A DNA stretch of 59,901 nucleotides from Pararhodobacter sp. Lineage in GTDB: Bacteria > Pseudomonadota > Alphaproteobacteria > Rhodobacterales > Rhodobacteraceae. How positions within the stretch are numbered: the first letter of the stretch is position 1; each line of letters starts with the position of its first letter. Positions 42,980 through 51,560 of the stretch are shown one piece after another. Under the pieces are notes generated by a model, which saw only the letters and a list, made by a program, of their open reading frames with translations, searched no databases and was not told the DNA's origin. Position numbers and translations under genes: made by a program. Location: assembly GCA_020832665.1 (NCBI GenBank), contig JAFIEG010000019.1, positions 1-59,901 on the forward strand. Reading direction: 5' to 3'.

Positions 42980-43810
42980 TTATTGCCTATTTTGCGTATA
43001 TTCATCCACTGCGCGCTTAAGTGTGTCTTCCGAGATTTCTCGGGATAGAGACTTGTTGACAGTGCGCAGGGCTTCCTTCCAAGTTTTTCCTTCCCTTTCG
43101 TGCCCGCTTGGGAATTCGAGGTAATAATTCCGCGCAGCGGTTTCTCGTTGGCTTGGTCTGCCACGTCTGCGCTTATGCGCCATCGTATCCAGCGCTTGTG
43201 TAGTTTCGCCAAAACCCGCTAAAGTCAGGAACTCCGGTGCAGTCTTCGGCACATCAGAAGCACTAAAGCAAATGGCCCATCCTGCGAAGTTTTCCATCAA
43301 ACGACTGCTAGATTTTATGTAGGACACCTTAATTTCTTCTTGATCGCTAGTCTCATCGTTGAACCCGGGTCGGATTAATCCGCTATCAATATCGAGAAAT
43401 CTAAAGATATCGGTTCCAGTGAAATAGACACAGCGCTGCTTCTCAAATGGACTTTTTATTGGGTCAAAAGTCAATAACTCACCGTCTGTTGCCATATTAT
43501 CATCTCTGAGTCTTTCAATAATATATGGTCCGACCTTTAAAACGACGCCGGATATTGAACAAACATACAATTCAACACGGAGCAATGTCACATGAATCAC
43601 CCAATTTCTCACTGCTTCTACCCGGAACCCCCAGTCATTCATCCAGTCAATGGCGTTTTTTTCTTTGTCTCCAGATAACATCGGGCCTTCATGATTCGAT
43701 TCCCCGCAATCTAGAAGACTGCTAGGTGGATAAAAATAATCAATAACTTCCTCGGCCAGATTATCTAAAAAAGGTCCGACCATGATGTATCCGGGTGGAG
43801 CAAACATCAC
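42980..43810 (-). CDS. AT-rich cargo protein of unknown function in the island
   Basis: The product has 276 residues. The N-terminal part has a hydrophobic segment pattern (MVGPFLDNLAEEVIDYFYPP) and a beta-rich centre (VELYVCSISGVVLKVGPYII). The C-terminus holds a basic KRRRGRPSQRE motif followed by a helical region ending SLSREISEDTLKRAVDEYTQ, which is helix-turn-helix-like. Composition is strikingly more AT-rich than the rest of the element. Its stop is downstream of, and its start overlaps by 4 bp, the integrase end. The place between integrase and regulator is typical for defence cargo. No family is recognised. Confidence 0.7.
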   Translation of the reverse strand: MMFAPPGYIMVGPFLDNLAEEVIDYFYPPSSLLDCGESNHEGPMLSGDKEKNAIDWMNDWGFRVEAVRNWVIHVTLLRVELYVCSISGVVLKVGPYIIERLRDDNMATDGELLTFDPIKSPFEKQRCVYFTGTDIFRFLDIDSGLIRPGFNDETSDQEEIKVSYIKSSSRLMENFAGWAICFSASDVPKTAPEFLTLAGFGETTQALDTMAHKRRRGRPSQRETAARNYYLEFPSGHEREGKTWKEALRTVNKSLSREISEDTLKRAVDEYTQNRQ

Positions 43811-45096
43811 CCAATCCTCACAACTTTGCCGCCCTTGACCTTACCGCCCATGAAATCCGCCCAATCCGCCATCATGCGCCGCCGCTTCTCGACCATATCG
43901 CCGCGCCGATAGCTGGCCTCCACCGCGTTGCTGATACGGTGCGCAAGCGCGACCTCTGCCATGTCGCCGGGATAGGTGGTCATTTCCGCCGCCCAATCCC
44001 GAAACGTGCTGCGCAAGCCGTGAGGCACGGCGGGGCGCTTTGACGTTCGGTCAATGAAGCCTGCGCCACCTTGGGCTATGTCTGATTCGTGCATCCGCCT
44101 CATGGTGGCTGATAGCGTCATGTCGGACAACTGCCCGCCGCGTGCCGCCGGAAATACAAGCGGATTGTCCTTTAGCCGGGGCAGGGCCTTCAACAGCGCC
44201 ACGGCGCGGGCTGACAGGGGAACGCGGTGTTCCTTGCCCATCTTCATGCGTGCGCCGGGAACAATCCACAGCGCATTGTCCATGTCGATTTCATCCCAGC
44301 AAGCGCCCCGAACCTCTTGCGAGCGCGTGGCGGTCAGGGCGGCAAATTCCAGCGCCCGCGCGCCGAACCCTTCGCGGCTCTGCAAGGCGGCATACCAGCG
44401 CGGCGCATCATCCAGCGCCAGCGCGGGGTGGTTGCCCTCGTTCGCAACCTTGGACGGGGGCGGCAACAGCTCTTTCAGATTGCCTGCCCAGCGCGCGGGA
44501 TTGTCGCCATGCCGGTGCCCCGCAACCGTGGCCCAGCTCAGAACCGCCTCAATCCGCCCGCGCAGCCGGCTGGCGGTTTCGGTCTTGTCCATCCAGAGGG
44601 GTTGCAGCACCCGCAAGACGTCCTGCGTCGTGATATCCTGCACCAGCATCTTGCCCAGATCGGGGGTGGCGTAGGTGGCAAGGGTGTTTTCCCATTGCTG
44701 GCGGTGCTTGGCGTTCCTGAAGGCATCGAGCTTGGCGGCAAGCGCCTTGTCCACCGCGTCGGCAAAGGTCATGCCACGGCGCTGGGCGGCCACCAGCGCG
44801 GCCTTGGCGGCCTTGCGTTCCTCTACAGGGTCAATGCCGCTTTCAATCTTGGCGCGCGCCTCTCGGGCCTTGTCGCGGGCCTGCGATAGCGTGACGCCGG
44901 GATAACCCCCAAGCCCGATATCGCGGCGCATGTTGCCAACCTTGACGCGCAAGACCCAGGACCGCCCGCCCTTGGGGGTAATCTGCATGTGCAGCCCCGG
45001 AACGCCACCGACCGAAAACAGGACATTCCTCTTGCCGCCCGGATGGGCCAGGCGCTTGACGTCAAGCGCGGTGAGTTCTTCGGCAACCTTCGGCAT
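43807..45096 (-). CDS. Tyrosine recombinase (DUF4102/phage-type integrase)
   Basis: The 429-residue product has the DUF4102 arm-binding N-terminus (GLHMQITPKGGRSWVLRV), a core-binding domain and a catalytic domain. Catalytic residues are R258 (ATRSQEVRG), H359-x2-R362 (HGLRSTF), H386 (LAHRISN) and Y396 (EASYRRG). The start MPKVAEELTA is chosen; the 40-codon in-frame extension runs through the arm-site region. It sits 160 bp from attR. Confidence 0.93.
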   Translation of the reverse strand: MPKVAEELTALDVKRLAHPGGKRNVLFSVGGVPGLHMQITPKGGRSWVLRVKVGNMRRDIGLGGYPGVTLSQARDKAREARAKIESGIDPVEERKAAKAALVAAQRRGMTFADAVDKALAAKLDAFRNAKHRQQWENTLATYATPDLGKMLVQDITTQDVLRVLQPLWMDKTETASRLRGRIEAVLSWATVAGHRHGDNPARWAGNLKELLPPPSKVANEGNHPALALDDAPRWYAALQSREGFGARALEFAALTATRSQEVRGACWDEIDMDNALWIVPGARMKMGKEHRVPLSARAVALLKALPRLKDNPLVFPAARGGQLSDMTLSATMRRMHESDIAQGGAGFIDRTSKRPAVPHGLRSTFRDWAAEMTTYPGDMAEVALAHRISNAVEASYRRGDMVEKRRRMMADWADFMGGKVKGGKVVRIG

Positions 45097-45114
45097 TGCA
45101 TATATCCAACATGC

Positions 45115-45182
45115 TACCCCACATAAGGAATGTATCTGGGTGCATAGGATTGCGCAAGGGTGCATATGCCGTATGTGGGGTG
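45115..45182. promoter_or_regulatory. Candidate integrase arm sites and direct repeats, right end
   Basis: TACCCCACATA (45115) and an inverted copy TATGTGGGGTG (45172) flank a pair of direct GGGTGCATA repeats 20 bp apart (45138, 45158). They lie between the integrase start and attR. Confidence 0.5.
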
Positions 45183-45255
45183 TTGGCCTTTCTGGCAAGG
45201 CCGAAACGGCATCCATGCATCTGATTAGAAACGATTACTTTGCTTTCATGGCGGG

Positions 45256-45270
45256 CATCGTCTCCGCCAC
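45256..45270 (+). repeat. attR
   Basis: An exact copy of CATCGTCTCCGCCAC, the last 14 nt of tRNA-Ser (with CCA) plus C; it marks the far end of the island. Confidence 0.85.
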
Positions 45271-45757
45271 CATCACCCTTGCGAACCCGTGCAAGCCGCC
45301 CGTCAGGGTCAGAATTTCTCCTGTTTTCAAAGGGGTTTGCCGGATGGGTGCGAACCTCTGAGACGTGCCCGAGCGTCATTTTCCGACTCTGAATGGCTTT
45401 TCGTCTCTGGTCGGGCGAACCGCGCCGGATTCGGTTCGGTCGGAATTTTCCCAGCTATTCCAATGGCATGAATTTCAATCCCGCCAAAACGTTGTCCCCT
45501 GTTCTCATCGCCCTCGAACGACGCAGAGGCCGAACATGCAGGAGGCGCAGCCGGTGGGGTTGTTGGTCGATCAGCACGTAGCAGTGACGGTGCTTGCCGC
45601 CGGCAGGAGCGGGAAAGGCTTGATGACAAACGCACTTACTGCCTCTTGCCTGGCGGCATGGCGAGTGGCCCCTGGACCGATGAAGAGAACGACCTGATCG
45701 TCGCGGATTGCCGCGCGCGCTGACCAGCGCGCCTTCGCATCCCGACATCACCTCGCC
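45271..45757. other. Region right of the island; debris with one recognisable gene shard
   Basis: No complete gene. A 21-codon frame at 45658-45723 begins MASGPWTDEENDLIVAD. This resembles the start of a widespread bacterial protein family with WTxEENDLIVADY at its N-terminus, but it stops at once. It is likely a fragment of a deleted gene. Confidence 0.4.
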
Positions 45758-45762
45758 ATGAG

Positions 45763-45794
45763 CCCGTCGCCGATCCCGGCGGCGGGTTTGTTTG
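45763..45794 (+). terminator. Rho-independent terminator
   Basis: The stem CCCGTCGCCG/CGGCGGCGGG (one G-U pair) has an ATCC loop, followed by TTTGTTTG. Confidence 0.75.
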
Positions 45795-45828
45795 TCGCCA
45801 TTCACTCCCCACAAATCAGGAGGCCCCG

Positions 45829-46513
45829 ATGCCCGATCCCGTCCGCACCTTCCGTCATTACCGCGAGGAGCCCAACCAACTTCTGGCACTGGAAGAACTT
45901 CTCGCCCGCCGAGATAGCCTGCCGCGGCACCGGCCAGCTCAAGCTGAACCCCGCCGCCATGGACAGGCTGCAGGCGCTGCGCGACCGGCTGGGCAAGCCG
46001 ATGATCCTGCGTTCGGCCTATCGCACGCCCGAGCACAATCGCTCCGTCGGCGGGGCGCCGCGCTCGAAACACATGGAGGGCATCGCCTTCGATGTTTCAA
46101 TGGCCAATCACGACCGGCAGGCCTTCATCGCCGCCGCCGAGGCGGTGGGCTTTGGCGGCATCGGCACCTATCCGCGATCGAACTTCATCCATGTCGATGC
46201 GCGCCAGGTCCCGGCGCGATGGGGCGAGCCGTTTCCGGCACGGGCGACACCGTTTGCGACAGAGGCACCTCTCGCGCGCGAGGCGCTGGCCCAGAGCCGG
46301 ACGCTGCGCGGCACCGGGGCGGCTGGAGTGGCGACCGTGGGGGCGGCCGGGGTCGAGGTTGCCCAGGAAGTGCTCGCCGAGGCGCAGGGCACTGTCCTGC
46401 CGCTGGTGCCCTATCTTGATACCCTCCGCTGGGTGTTCATCGCACTGGCGCTGGGCGGTATCGCCCTCGCTGTCTGGGCCCGGCTCGACGACTGGCGCAA
46501 GGGTCTGCGCTGA
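45829..46513 (+). pseudogene. Peptidase M15-type endolysin, frameshifted near its start
   Basis: CAGGAGG precedes ATG with MPDPVRTFRHYREEPN. After about 17 codons the family sequence continues one frame over: NFWHWKNFSPAEIACRGTG, ILRSAYRTPEHNR, GAPRSKHMEGIAFDVSM and NFIHVDARQ. Metal ligands H/D of M15 D-Ala-D-Ala peptidases are present in SKHMEGIAFDV and IHVD. One extra base near 45875 explains the break. A C-terminal hydrophobic segment (LRWVFIALALGGIALAVWA) gives a membrane tail, as in prophage lysis enzymes. It could be a sequencing indel. Confidence 0.7.
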
Positions 46514-46795
46514 TGTGGAGCAGTCTGGTGGTTGGGATTCTCGCCCGGCCATGGGCGCGGTGGGCGGCGTCAATCGCCCTCGTGATCGCGATGAGCTTCT
46601 TGAGCGGCTGCGCGGGGGTGGGTTCTGACGCCCCGCCCGGCGTCTGTCCGCCGGTGGTGGAGTTACAGCCGGGCCGAGCAGGCGCGCGTGGCGTAAGAGG
46701 TGGCGGCGTTGCCCGAGGGGGCGCTGATCGTGGGCTGGCTGGCCGACTATGCCCTGCTGAGGGAGCAGGAGCGGGCGTGTCGGCAACACCTTTGA
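46513..46795 (+). pseudogene. Phage lysis-cassette membrane/lipoprotein partner, frameshift plus nonsense
   Basis: It starts MWSSLVVGILARPWARW with a hydrophobic segment ending SGCAGVGSDAPP. After VVE the expected sequence continues one base later as YSRAEQARVA, then TAA (46694-46696), then EVAALPEGALIVGWLADYAL and a normal stop (46793). It is thus broken by one extra T near 46663 and one nonsense codon. The position right behind the M15 gene fits a spanin- or holin-like partner. Confidence 0.6.
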
Positions 46796-46870
46796 CGAGC
46801 GACTGACGCGTTTTCATTCCCAAAGCGGTCCTTTTCTTTGCGATGGCACAACGGCCGCCGACCTATTATA

Positions 46871-47992
46871 TTATTTCACCGTGACATTTTCTCGCGGCAG
46901 CCGTTCAAGGTAGGCGTCAATCACGATGGCCTCATCAAAGGTGGTCTCTGCGCGCTCCCGGGCAGCCCGGCCCATGGCTTCCCGTGTATCGCCGGACAGT
47001 GCAGCAAAACGCCCCATTGCCGCGGCAAGCGCGTCGACATCGCGAGGCGCGCACAGAAAGCCGGTTGTCCCGTCCTCGACCGCATCACGGCAGCCGGGCA
47101 TGTCGGTTGTGATGACGGGCCTGCCGGTGGCGGCCGCCTCGAGCAACACGCGTGGGGTGCCTTCGCGATACCAGGATGGCAGCACGACACAATCGGCGCC
47201 TGCCAGCGCCGGGCGCACATCGGTGGTCTGACCGAGATACTCGATCACACCTTCGCGTGACCAGGCCTCTATCTGTTCGAGCGGGATGCCAGATCGGCTG
47301 TCCGGGTCGGCTGGTCCGAGCAGCTGAAAGCGCGCTCTCGGGTGCGTTTTACTCAATTGCCGGGCGGCATCGACAAAAAGGCCTATGCCCTTGTCCCACA
47401 ACAGCCGTGCGGCCAGGATGAAAGTCACGTCGTCGCCCGTTCGGCGCATCGGCTGCGCACTGAAATGCGTCAGATCGACACCTGATCCGGGCAGCAGTTG
47501 AGCCCTTGGCTCGCTGACAAGTCCGGTTTGCAGGAAAACGGCGCGGTCGTCGGGGTTCTGGAAAAACACCGCACTGGTTCGTGCAAAGGCCTGCCTGTAA
47601 AGCCCGCGCACGACCCGGTTCAGCACCCCGTCGCCATTGAAGGCCGGCCCCAGCCCGGTGACATTGGGAATGAAGGGGATGCCCAGCCAGCGGCATGCCA
47701 GACCGGCATAGATGTTGTTCTTGATCGTGTAGCTGAAGACGATGTCGGGTCGCTCGCGCCGCAGGAACCGGGCGATTCGCCGCAAGAGCGCAACCTCGGC
47801 AAGAGGCGAGGTGCCGTTACGGTCCATGGGCAGATCATGCAGCGCCACGCTCAGGGCGCGCAGTTTCGATGCGTAGTCATCCAATGGTGCCAGCACCAGC
47901 ACGTCATGCCCCTCGGACTGCAAGGCACGGATCAACCCTTCTCGGAAATTGGCGATCTTGAAGCAGGTGTTGCCGGTGAGGAGGATGCGCAT
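46871..47992 (-). CDS. Glycosyltransferase family 4
   Basis: The 373-residue GT-B fold enzyme is similar to bacterial N,N'-diacetylbacillosaminyl- or galacturonosyl-type GT4 enzymes. NTCFKIANFREGLIRAL opens the N-domain. FILAARLLWDKGIG and LPSWYREGTPRVLLEAAATG are the nucleotide-sugar-binding motifs, with Glu pairs of the E-x7-E pattern. It adds a sugar to the EPS repeat unit. It is the last gene of the locus. Confidence 0.9.
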   Translation of the reverse strand: MRILLTGNTCFKIANFREGLIRALQSEGHDVLVLAPLDDYASKLRALSVALHDLPMDRNGTSPLAEVALLRRIARFLRRERPDIVFSYTIKNNIYAGLACRWLGIPFIPNVTGLGPAFNGDGVLNRVVRGLYRQAFARTSAVFFQNPDDRAVFLQTGLVSEPRAQLLPGSGVDLTHFSAQPMRRTGDDVTFILAARLLWDKGIGLFVDAARQLSKTHPRARFQLLGPADPDSRSGIPLEQIEAWSREGVIEYLGQTTDVRPALAGADCVVLPSWYREGTPRVLLEAAATGRPVITTDMPGCRDAVEDGTTGFLCAPRDVDALAAAMGRFAALSGDTREAMGRAARERAETTFDEAIVIDAYLERLPRENVTVK

Positions 47993-48039
47993 CGCCTAGA
48001 TCGCCTCTGATTTGTCCAATCTTGAAAGTGAATGTTCGA

Positions 48040-48741
48040 TCAGGCACCCGACCGCCGCTCCGCAAGTGCCTCGAGCCAGTCTGCAACCTCTGCGACAAGT
48101 CGCTCGGTGTCTTCGGCTGTCTCGTTTCGCACACGTATTGTGGGAAAGAGCGCTTCGGCTTCGACGCAACCTTCGGCGAAGCTTCGCCGCGCAACCTGCC
48201 AGTGCCTGTCCTGATGCGAGATCTCGCTGAGTCTGCTGACCTGCCCCTTTCGTGCTTCAAGGCGCGCCTTGAGGAGGCTCGGATCACATTCTGTGATCAC
48301 CACCGCATCGATGCGGCCATATTCGCGCAGAAACCCTCGCCAATCAGCCGTGGTGTCCACGGCTGACAGCCTGATCGACAAGACGGCCTGCGCCAGCCCC
48401 TGATCAACGATGACGACTGCTTGCCTCCGATGACGCGACAGCCATCCATACCACCCCAGCACACACCAGATGTTCCAGCAGACTTTCAGCACCGCCCGCA
48501 AGTTCTGCTGCCCGTCCTTGCGGATCAGTCGCAACGCGCGGAGGAAGAGACGCGGCGTCCTGATTGCCAAGGCCGCGACATAGCGCGCGCGGCGCAGATG
48601 CCGTACTGCAACCGAGCGTTCATCGGCGAGCACTTCGCCGCGCATGACCACATCGGCCCCGTCGGTGCTCAACTGCCGACCCAGTTCGGTTGCAAGCGTG
48701 GTCTTGCCGGAACCGGGAAGGCCGAGAAACTCGACAATCAT
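48040..48741 (-). CDS. P-loop NTPase (kinase-like) in the EPS locus
   Basis: The product has 233 residues. It begins MIVEFLGLPGSGKTTLA with a perfect Walker A; the hhhhD strand VVIVDQGLAQAVL may be Walker B. AAA/thymidylate-kinase-like proteins of this size recur in polysaccharide clusters, perhaps phosphorylating a sugar or lipid. The upstream in-frame extension to 48852 runs into the polymerase gene and is rejected. Confidence 0.8.
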   Translation of the reverse strand: MIVEFLGLPGSGKTTLATELGRQLSTDGADVVMRGEVLADERSVAVRHLRRARYVAALAIRTPRLFLRALRLIRKDGQQNLRAVLKVCWNIWCVLGWYGWLSRHRRQAVVIVDQGLAQAVLSIRLSAVDTTADWRGFLREYGRIDAVVITECDPSLLKARLEARKGQVSRLSEISHQDRHWQVARRSFAEGCVEAEALFPTIRVRNETAEDTERLVAEVADWLEALAERRSGA

Positions 48742-48757
48742 GATGCCTAAACGCACA

Positions 48758-49996
48758 TCAAGAGGTCCTGACGGGCACATTACGGGATATCCTGAACCGG
48801 TGATATCCGAATAAGAACACAAGCGCCAAGATGCCGGTTGCGATGTAGACAATCGTGAAAACCAAATTGGATGAAAGGTATTTTACCGGATCGGATAGCC
48901 CTAAATTCCACTGCAGAACAAAGTAGAATGGCACTGATGCGACACCGAAAAAACCTCTGTGTATGGTAATAATCTGAACGCGTGCCGCAAGAAAGCCGAG
49001 GATCGCTGCAAATACCAGCGACCCCAATACGCCAAAGTCAACATAAGCCTCGGCGGCCTTGGTAGCGGAAAAGCCGACGTGAACATCCTCAAAACCGAAT
49101 ACGTTTCGCATGATCATTTGCCGACTATTCTCAGAAAAAGAAATTCCTATATCGGCAAGAACAGAATTCAGCATGCCCGACCCCCAACCGAATTGCGATC
49201 CGGGAAATCGCTCCAGAATCTCTGCCAGGTTGAGGATGGCGTCAAAGTTCCTCCCCCCTTCAAGCCCGAAAAAAAACGCAAAAAAATCGAACTCCGCGCC
49301 CTGAAAATCATATCGTTGCAGCACCAGCATCATTAGAGCGAGCGAGAAGATAATTACCGCCACATGAATGGAAAGTCGGAACCTAAGATAATGCACGATA
49401 AACACAAGGCCTATGAGCATCTCCGCTGCGCGCAAACGACCGCCGAGCTGTATGAGTATCGCGCCATACAGGATCGATGTCGCTGATAGCAAAGCCAACG
49501 CACTAAAAGATCTGATCCTGTTCTTTAGCACGGAGGCAGCATAAATCCAGAAGACAATCATTGTCATTCCGATAGATGCGAACATCACTCTGCCATGCAT
49601 GCTTCCCGTCAACTGGGATCGGAGCCCCTGGCCCAATCCGGGATGAGTAAAAATGAGGACGGATGAAAAAAGTATCATTAACAAGACAAACACATACACA
49701 GTAGGTTTTGAAAACTTCCTGCCAGTGGGTGATAGATTCCATCTTGCGTCGGCACCGACGCTATAGAATAGCCTGCCACGAGAAGTAAAAAATGAAATAT
49801 ACCATATCACGGCGAAGCTAAGTGAAAGTGCCAGCGCCGAATCCAGGTACACGGTATTAATCAAATAAGAATCAGCATATGACTGCGATCCGATCAAAGA
49901 GAATCGAACAAAGATATAAGGTCCAAGAAACTCCATAGAGAACAAAAAGCCGAAGATAATCGGAGGCGAGAGTATATCTATTCTTCTCTTCCTCAA
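48758..49996 (-). CDS. Wzy-type O-antigen/EPS polymerase
   Basis: The 412-residue product has about ten to twelve hydrophobic segments and a large periplasmic loop in the second half (EGGRNFDAILNLAEILERFP), the Wzy layout. Sequence identity in this family is low, so the call rests on topology and on its neighbour, the flippase, with which it overlaps by 4 bp. Base composition is much more AT-rich than the rest of the window, as usual for antigen-specific genes gained by transfer. Confidence 0.8.
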   Translation of the reverse strand: MRKRRIDILSPPIIFGFLFSMEFLGPYIFVRFSLIGSQSYADSYLINTVYLDSALALSLSFAVIWYISFFTSRGRLFYSVGADARWNLSPTGRKFSKPTVYVFVLLMILFSSVLIFTHPGLGQGLRSQLTGSMHGRVMFASIGMTMIVFWIYAASVLKNRIRSFSALALLSATSILYGAILIQLGGRLRAAEMLIGLVFIVHYLRFRLSIHVAVIIFSLALMMLVLQRYDFQGAEFDFFAFFFGLEGGRNFDAILNLAEILERFPGSQFGWGSGMLNSVLADIGISFSENSRQMIMRNVFGFEDVHVGFSATKAAEAYVDFGVLGSLVFAAILGFLAARVQIITIHRGFFGVASVPFYFVLQWNLGLSDPVKYLSSNLVFTIVYIATGILALVFLFGYHRFRISRNVPVRTS

Positions 49997-51321
49997 TCTT
50001 GCCCCCGGTCACACTCTGTGCCCCTGCTGAACGGGCTTAAATCTATTCCAGTACAGGCTTTTACAATGCGAAAGAGCCGTATGTTCCAGAACCACGACGA
50101 AACCAGCATCGCGATTGCGGCACCATAATACCCAACCAGTGGGATCAAGACAATGCACACAACCGCGTTCAGGGCCACGGCCTGGAGCATGACAGGGGGT
50201 ATGCGTGCCTCGTGCCCCGTCATGGCCAGCAAGGGGCGCACCGGGCCGAAGACGAAGAAGGAAGCCTTTGCCACGCCGACGATCAGGAGCACAGTGTAGC
50301 CCTGCTGATATTCTGCCCCAAAGGCAAGCCCTAGCAGGAAGTGCCCTGCAACAACTAGGAACAGCAAAATCACCATACCGAAGGCCAGGATCTGGCACGC
50401 GGCACGCCGCGCCGATATGGCGAGTTTCTGCATATCCCCGCTGCCGGCTAGGAATGCGACCCGTGGCATGATTGCTAGTTCGATGGCGTTGACCGCGAAA
50501 AGCGCCGTTGTCCCCATGACAACCACGGCTTTGTAGAGCCCGACATCAACCGCAGTGGCAAGGATGCCAAGGAGGATAAGATCGAGATTGCTGTTTAACA
50601 CTTGCCCGCCACGCCCGGCGCCCATCAAGAACGCCGAGGTAAGCCATTGATGATGCGGTGCGTCTCGAATGTTGCGGCTGCGATCGACAGGTGACGACGC
50701 CCGCAGCAACAGGACCGTGCCGATGATGAAGGCGATCGCGGCGCCGGCGACGTTCGAAGCCATCGCGGTCACGGGTGTCGGCGTCCCCGTAATCGCCGTG
50801 ATGGCAACAAACAGGAAGATCCCCAGCAGCAACGCTTGCCGAAGCACCATCTGCGGGAACTGCGCCGCAAACGGACGGTCGAGCGCCTGCAATGCCGAGG
50901 CGCGCACTGCCCCTGCGGCAATCAGCGGCACGAGCACCATGCCCAACCAGAACAGCGTCGGCTCGGCGGCCCCATAGCCCACAAGACTCGTGACGAGAAA
51001 CACGACCACAATGACGGCGAGCGTGCCAAGCACGATGGCAAGAGTGGCCCAGCGCCACAATCGCCATTTGGCTGCGTCGTCTTGCGCCATTCTTGCCCGG
51101 GTCGTCTCGCGCAGAACCAGATCAGGCAGACCAACTCCGGTCGGCAGGACCAGAATCAGCACGATGGCGTAGACGAATGCGTAAGCGCCATACCCCTCCG
51201 CCCCGAGATACCGCGCAAAGACGATCGCCACGCATGCACCGATGACGTAATTAGCGAACTTCAGGGCCAGCACTTTCGTTTTGGCACTCTCTAGTTTTCT
51301 GAAGAAGTTCCGCATGTTCAT
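49993..51321 (-). CDS. Wzx-type flippase
   Basis: The 442-residue MATE/MurJ-like polysaccharide transporter has about 12-14 hydrophobic segments. FANYVIGACVAIVFARYLGAEGYGAY is the typical N-terminal helix pair (given here in two overlapping pieces: FANYVIGACVAIVF, FARYLGAEGYGAY). It moves lipid-linked repeat units to the periplasm for Wzy. The preceding 240-bp gap holds no gene I recognise. Confidence 0.88.
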   Translation of the reverse strand: MNMRNFFRKLESAKTKVLALKFANYVIGACVAIVFARYLGAEGYGAYAFVYAIVLILVLPTGVGLPDLVLRETTRARMAQDDAAKWRLWRWATLAIVLGTLAVIVVVFLVTSLVGYGAAEPTLFWLGMVLVPLIAAGAVRASALQALDRPFAAQFPQMVLRQALLLGIFLFVAITAITGTPTPVTAMASNVAGAAIAFIIGTVLLLRASSPVDRSRNIRDAPHHQWLTSAFLMGAGRGGQVLNSNLDLILLGILATAVDVGLYKAVVVMGTTALFAVNAIELAIMPRVAFLAGSGDMQKLAISARRAACQILAFGMVILLFLVVAGHFLLGLAFGAEYQQGYTVLLIVGVAKASFFVFGPVRPLLAMTGHEARIPPVMLQAVALNAVVCIVLIPLVGYYGAAIAMLVSSWFWNIRLFRIVKACTGIDLSPFSRGTECDRGQD

Positions 51322-51560
51322 GGGGTCACGTCTGAAGCCGCGGCTTGTGGCCGATGGGCTTCACCGCGACGACCCTTGTCCGCAGACCCGAAGCTCCCTG
51401 AGTATTTCCGCACCCGATTACAGATTTCAGACGTCCCGAAACAGGTTGAACAAACTGGAACAGACGCGCGGTGGCCGATCCGCCGCAATTACAGAGCCCA
51501 CGACGTAAAACCAAAGGAGCAGGCGATAAATTCGGGCCGATCCAACCGTCGCACCTGTCT

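Larger units (their letters stand above)
39430..45270. mobile_element. Integrated 5.8-kb satellite-like genomic island in tRNA-Ser
   Basis: The element is bounded by a 15-bp direct repeat of the tRNA 3' end. It carries a tyrosine integrase next to attR and an AlpA-type regulator. A coupled group holds two small proteins and a Prim-Pol-type primase; a secreted protein, a conserved hypothetical and an HGG-motif protein complete it. All genes read leftward. No capsid, tail or terminase large-subunit genes are seen, so it is best described as a phage satellite or P4-like island. Four CCCCACA-type repeats near the two ends may be integrase arm sites. Confidence 0.85.
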
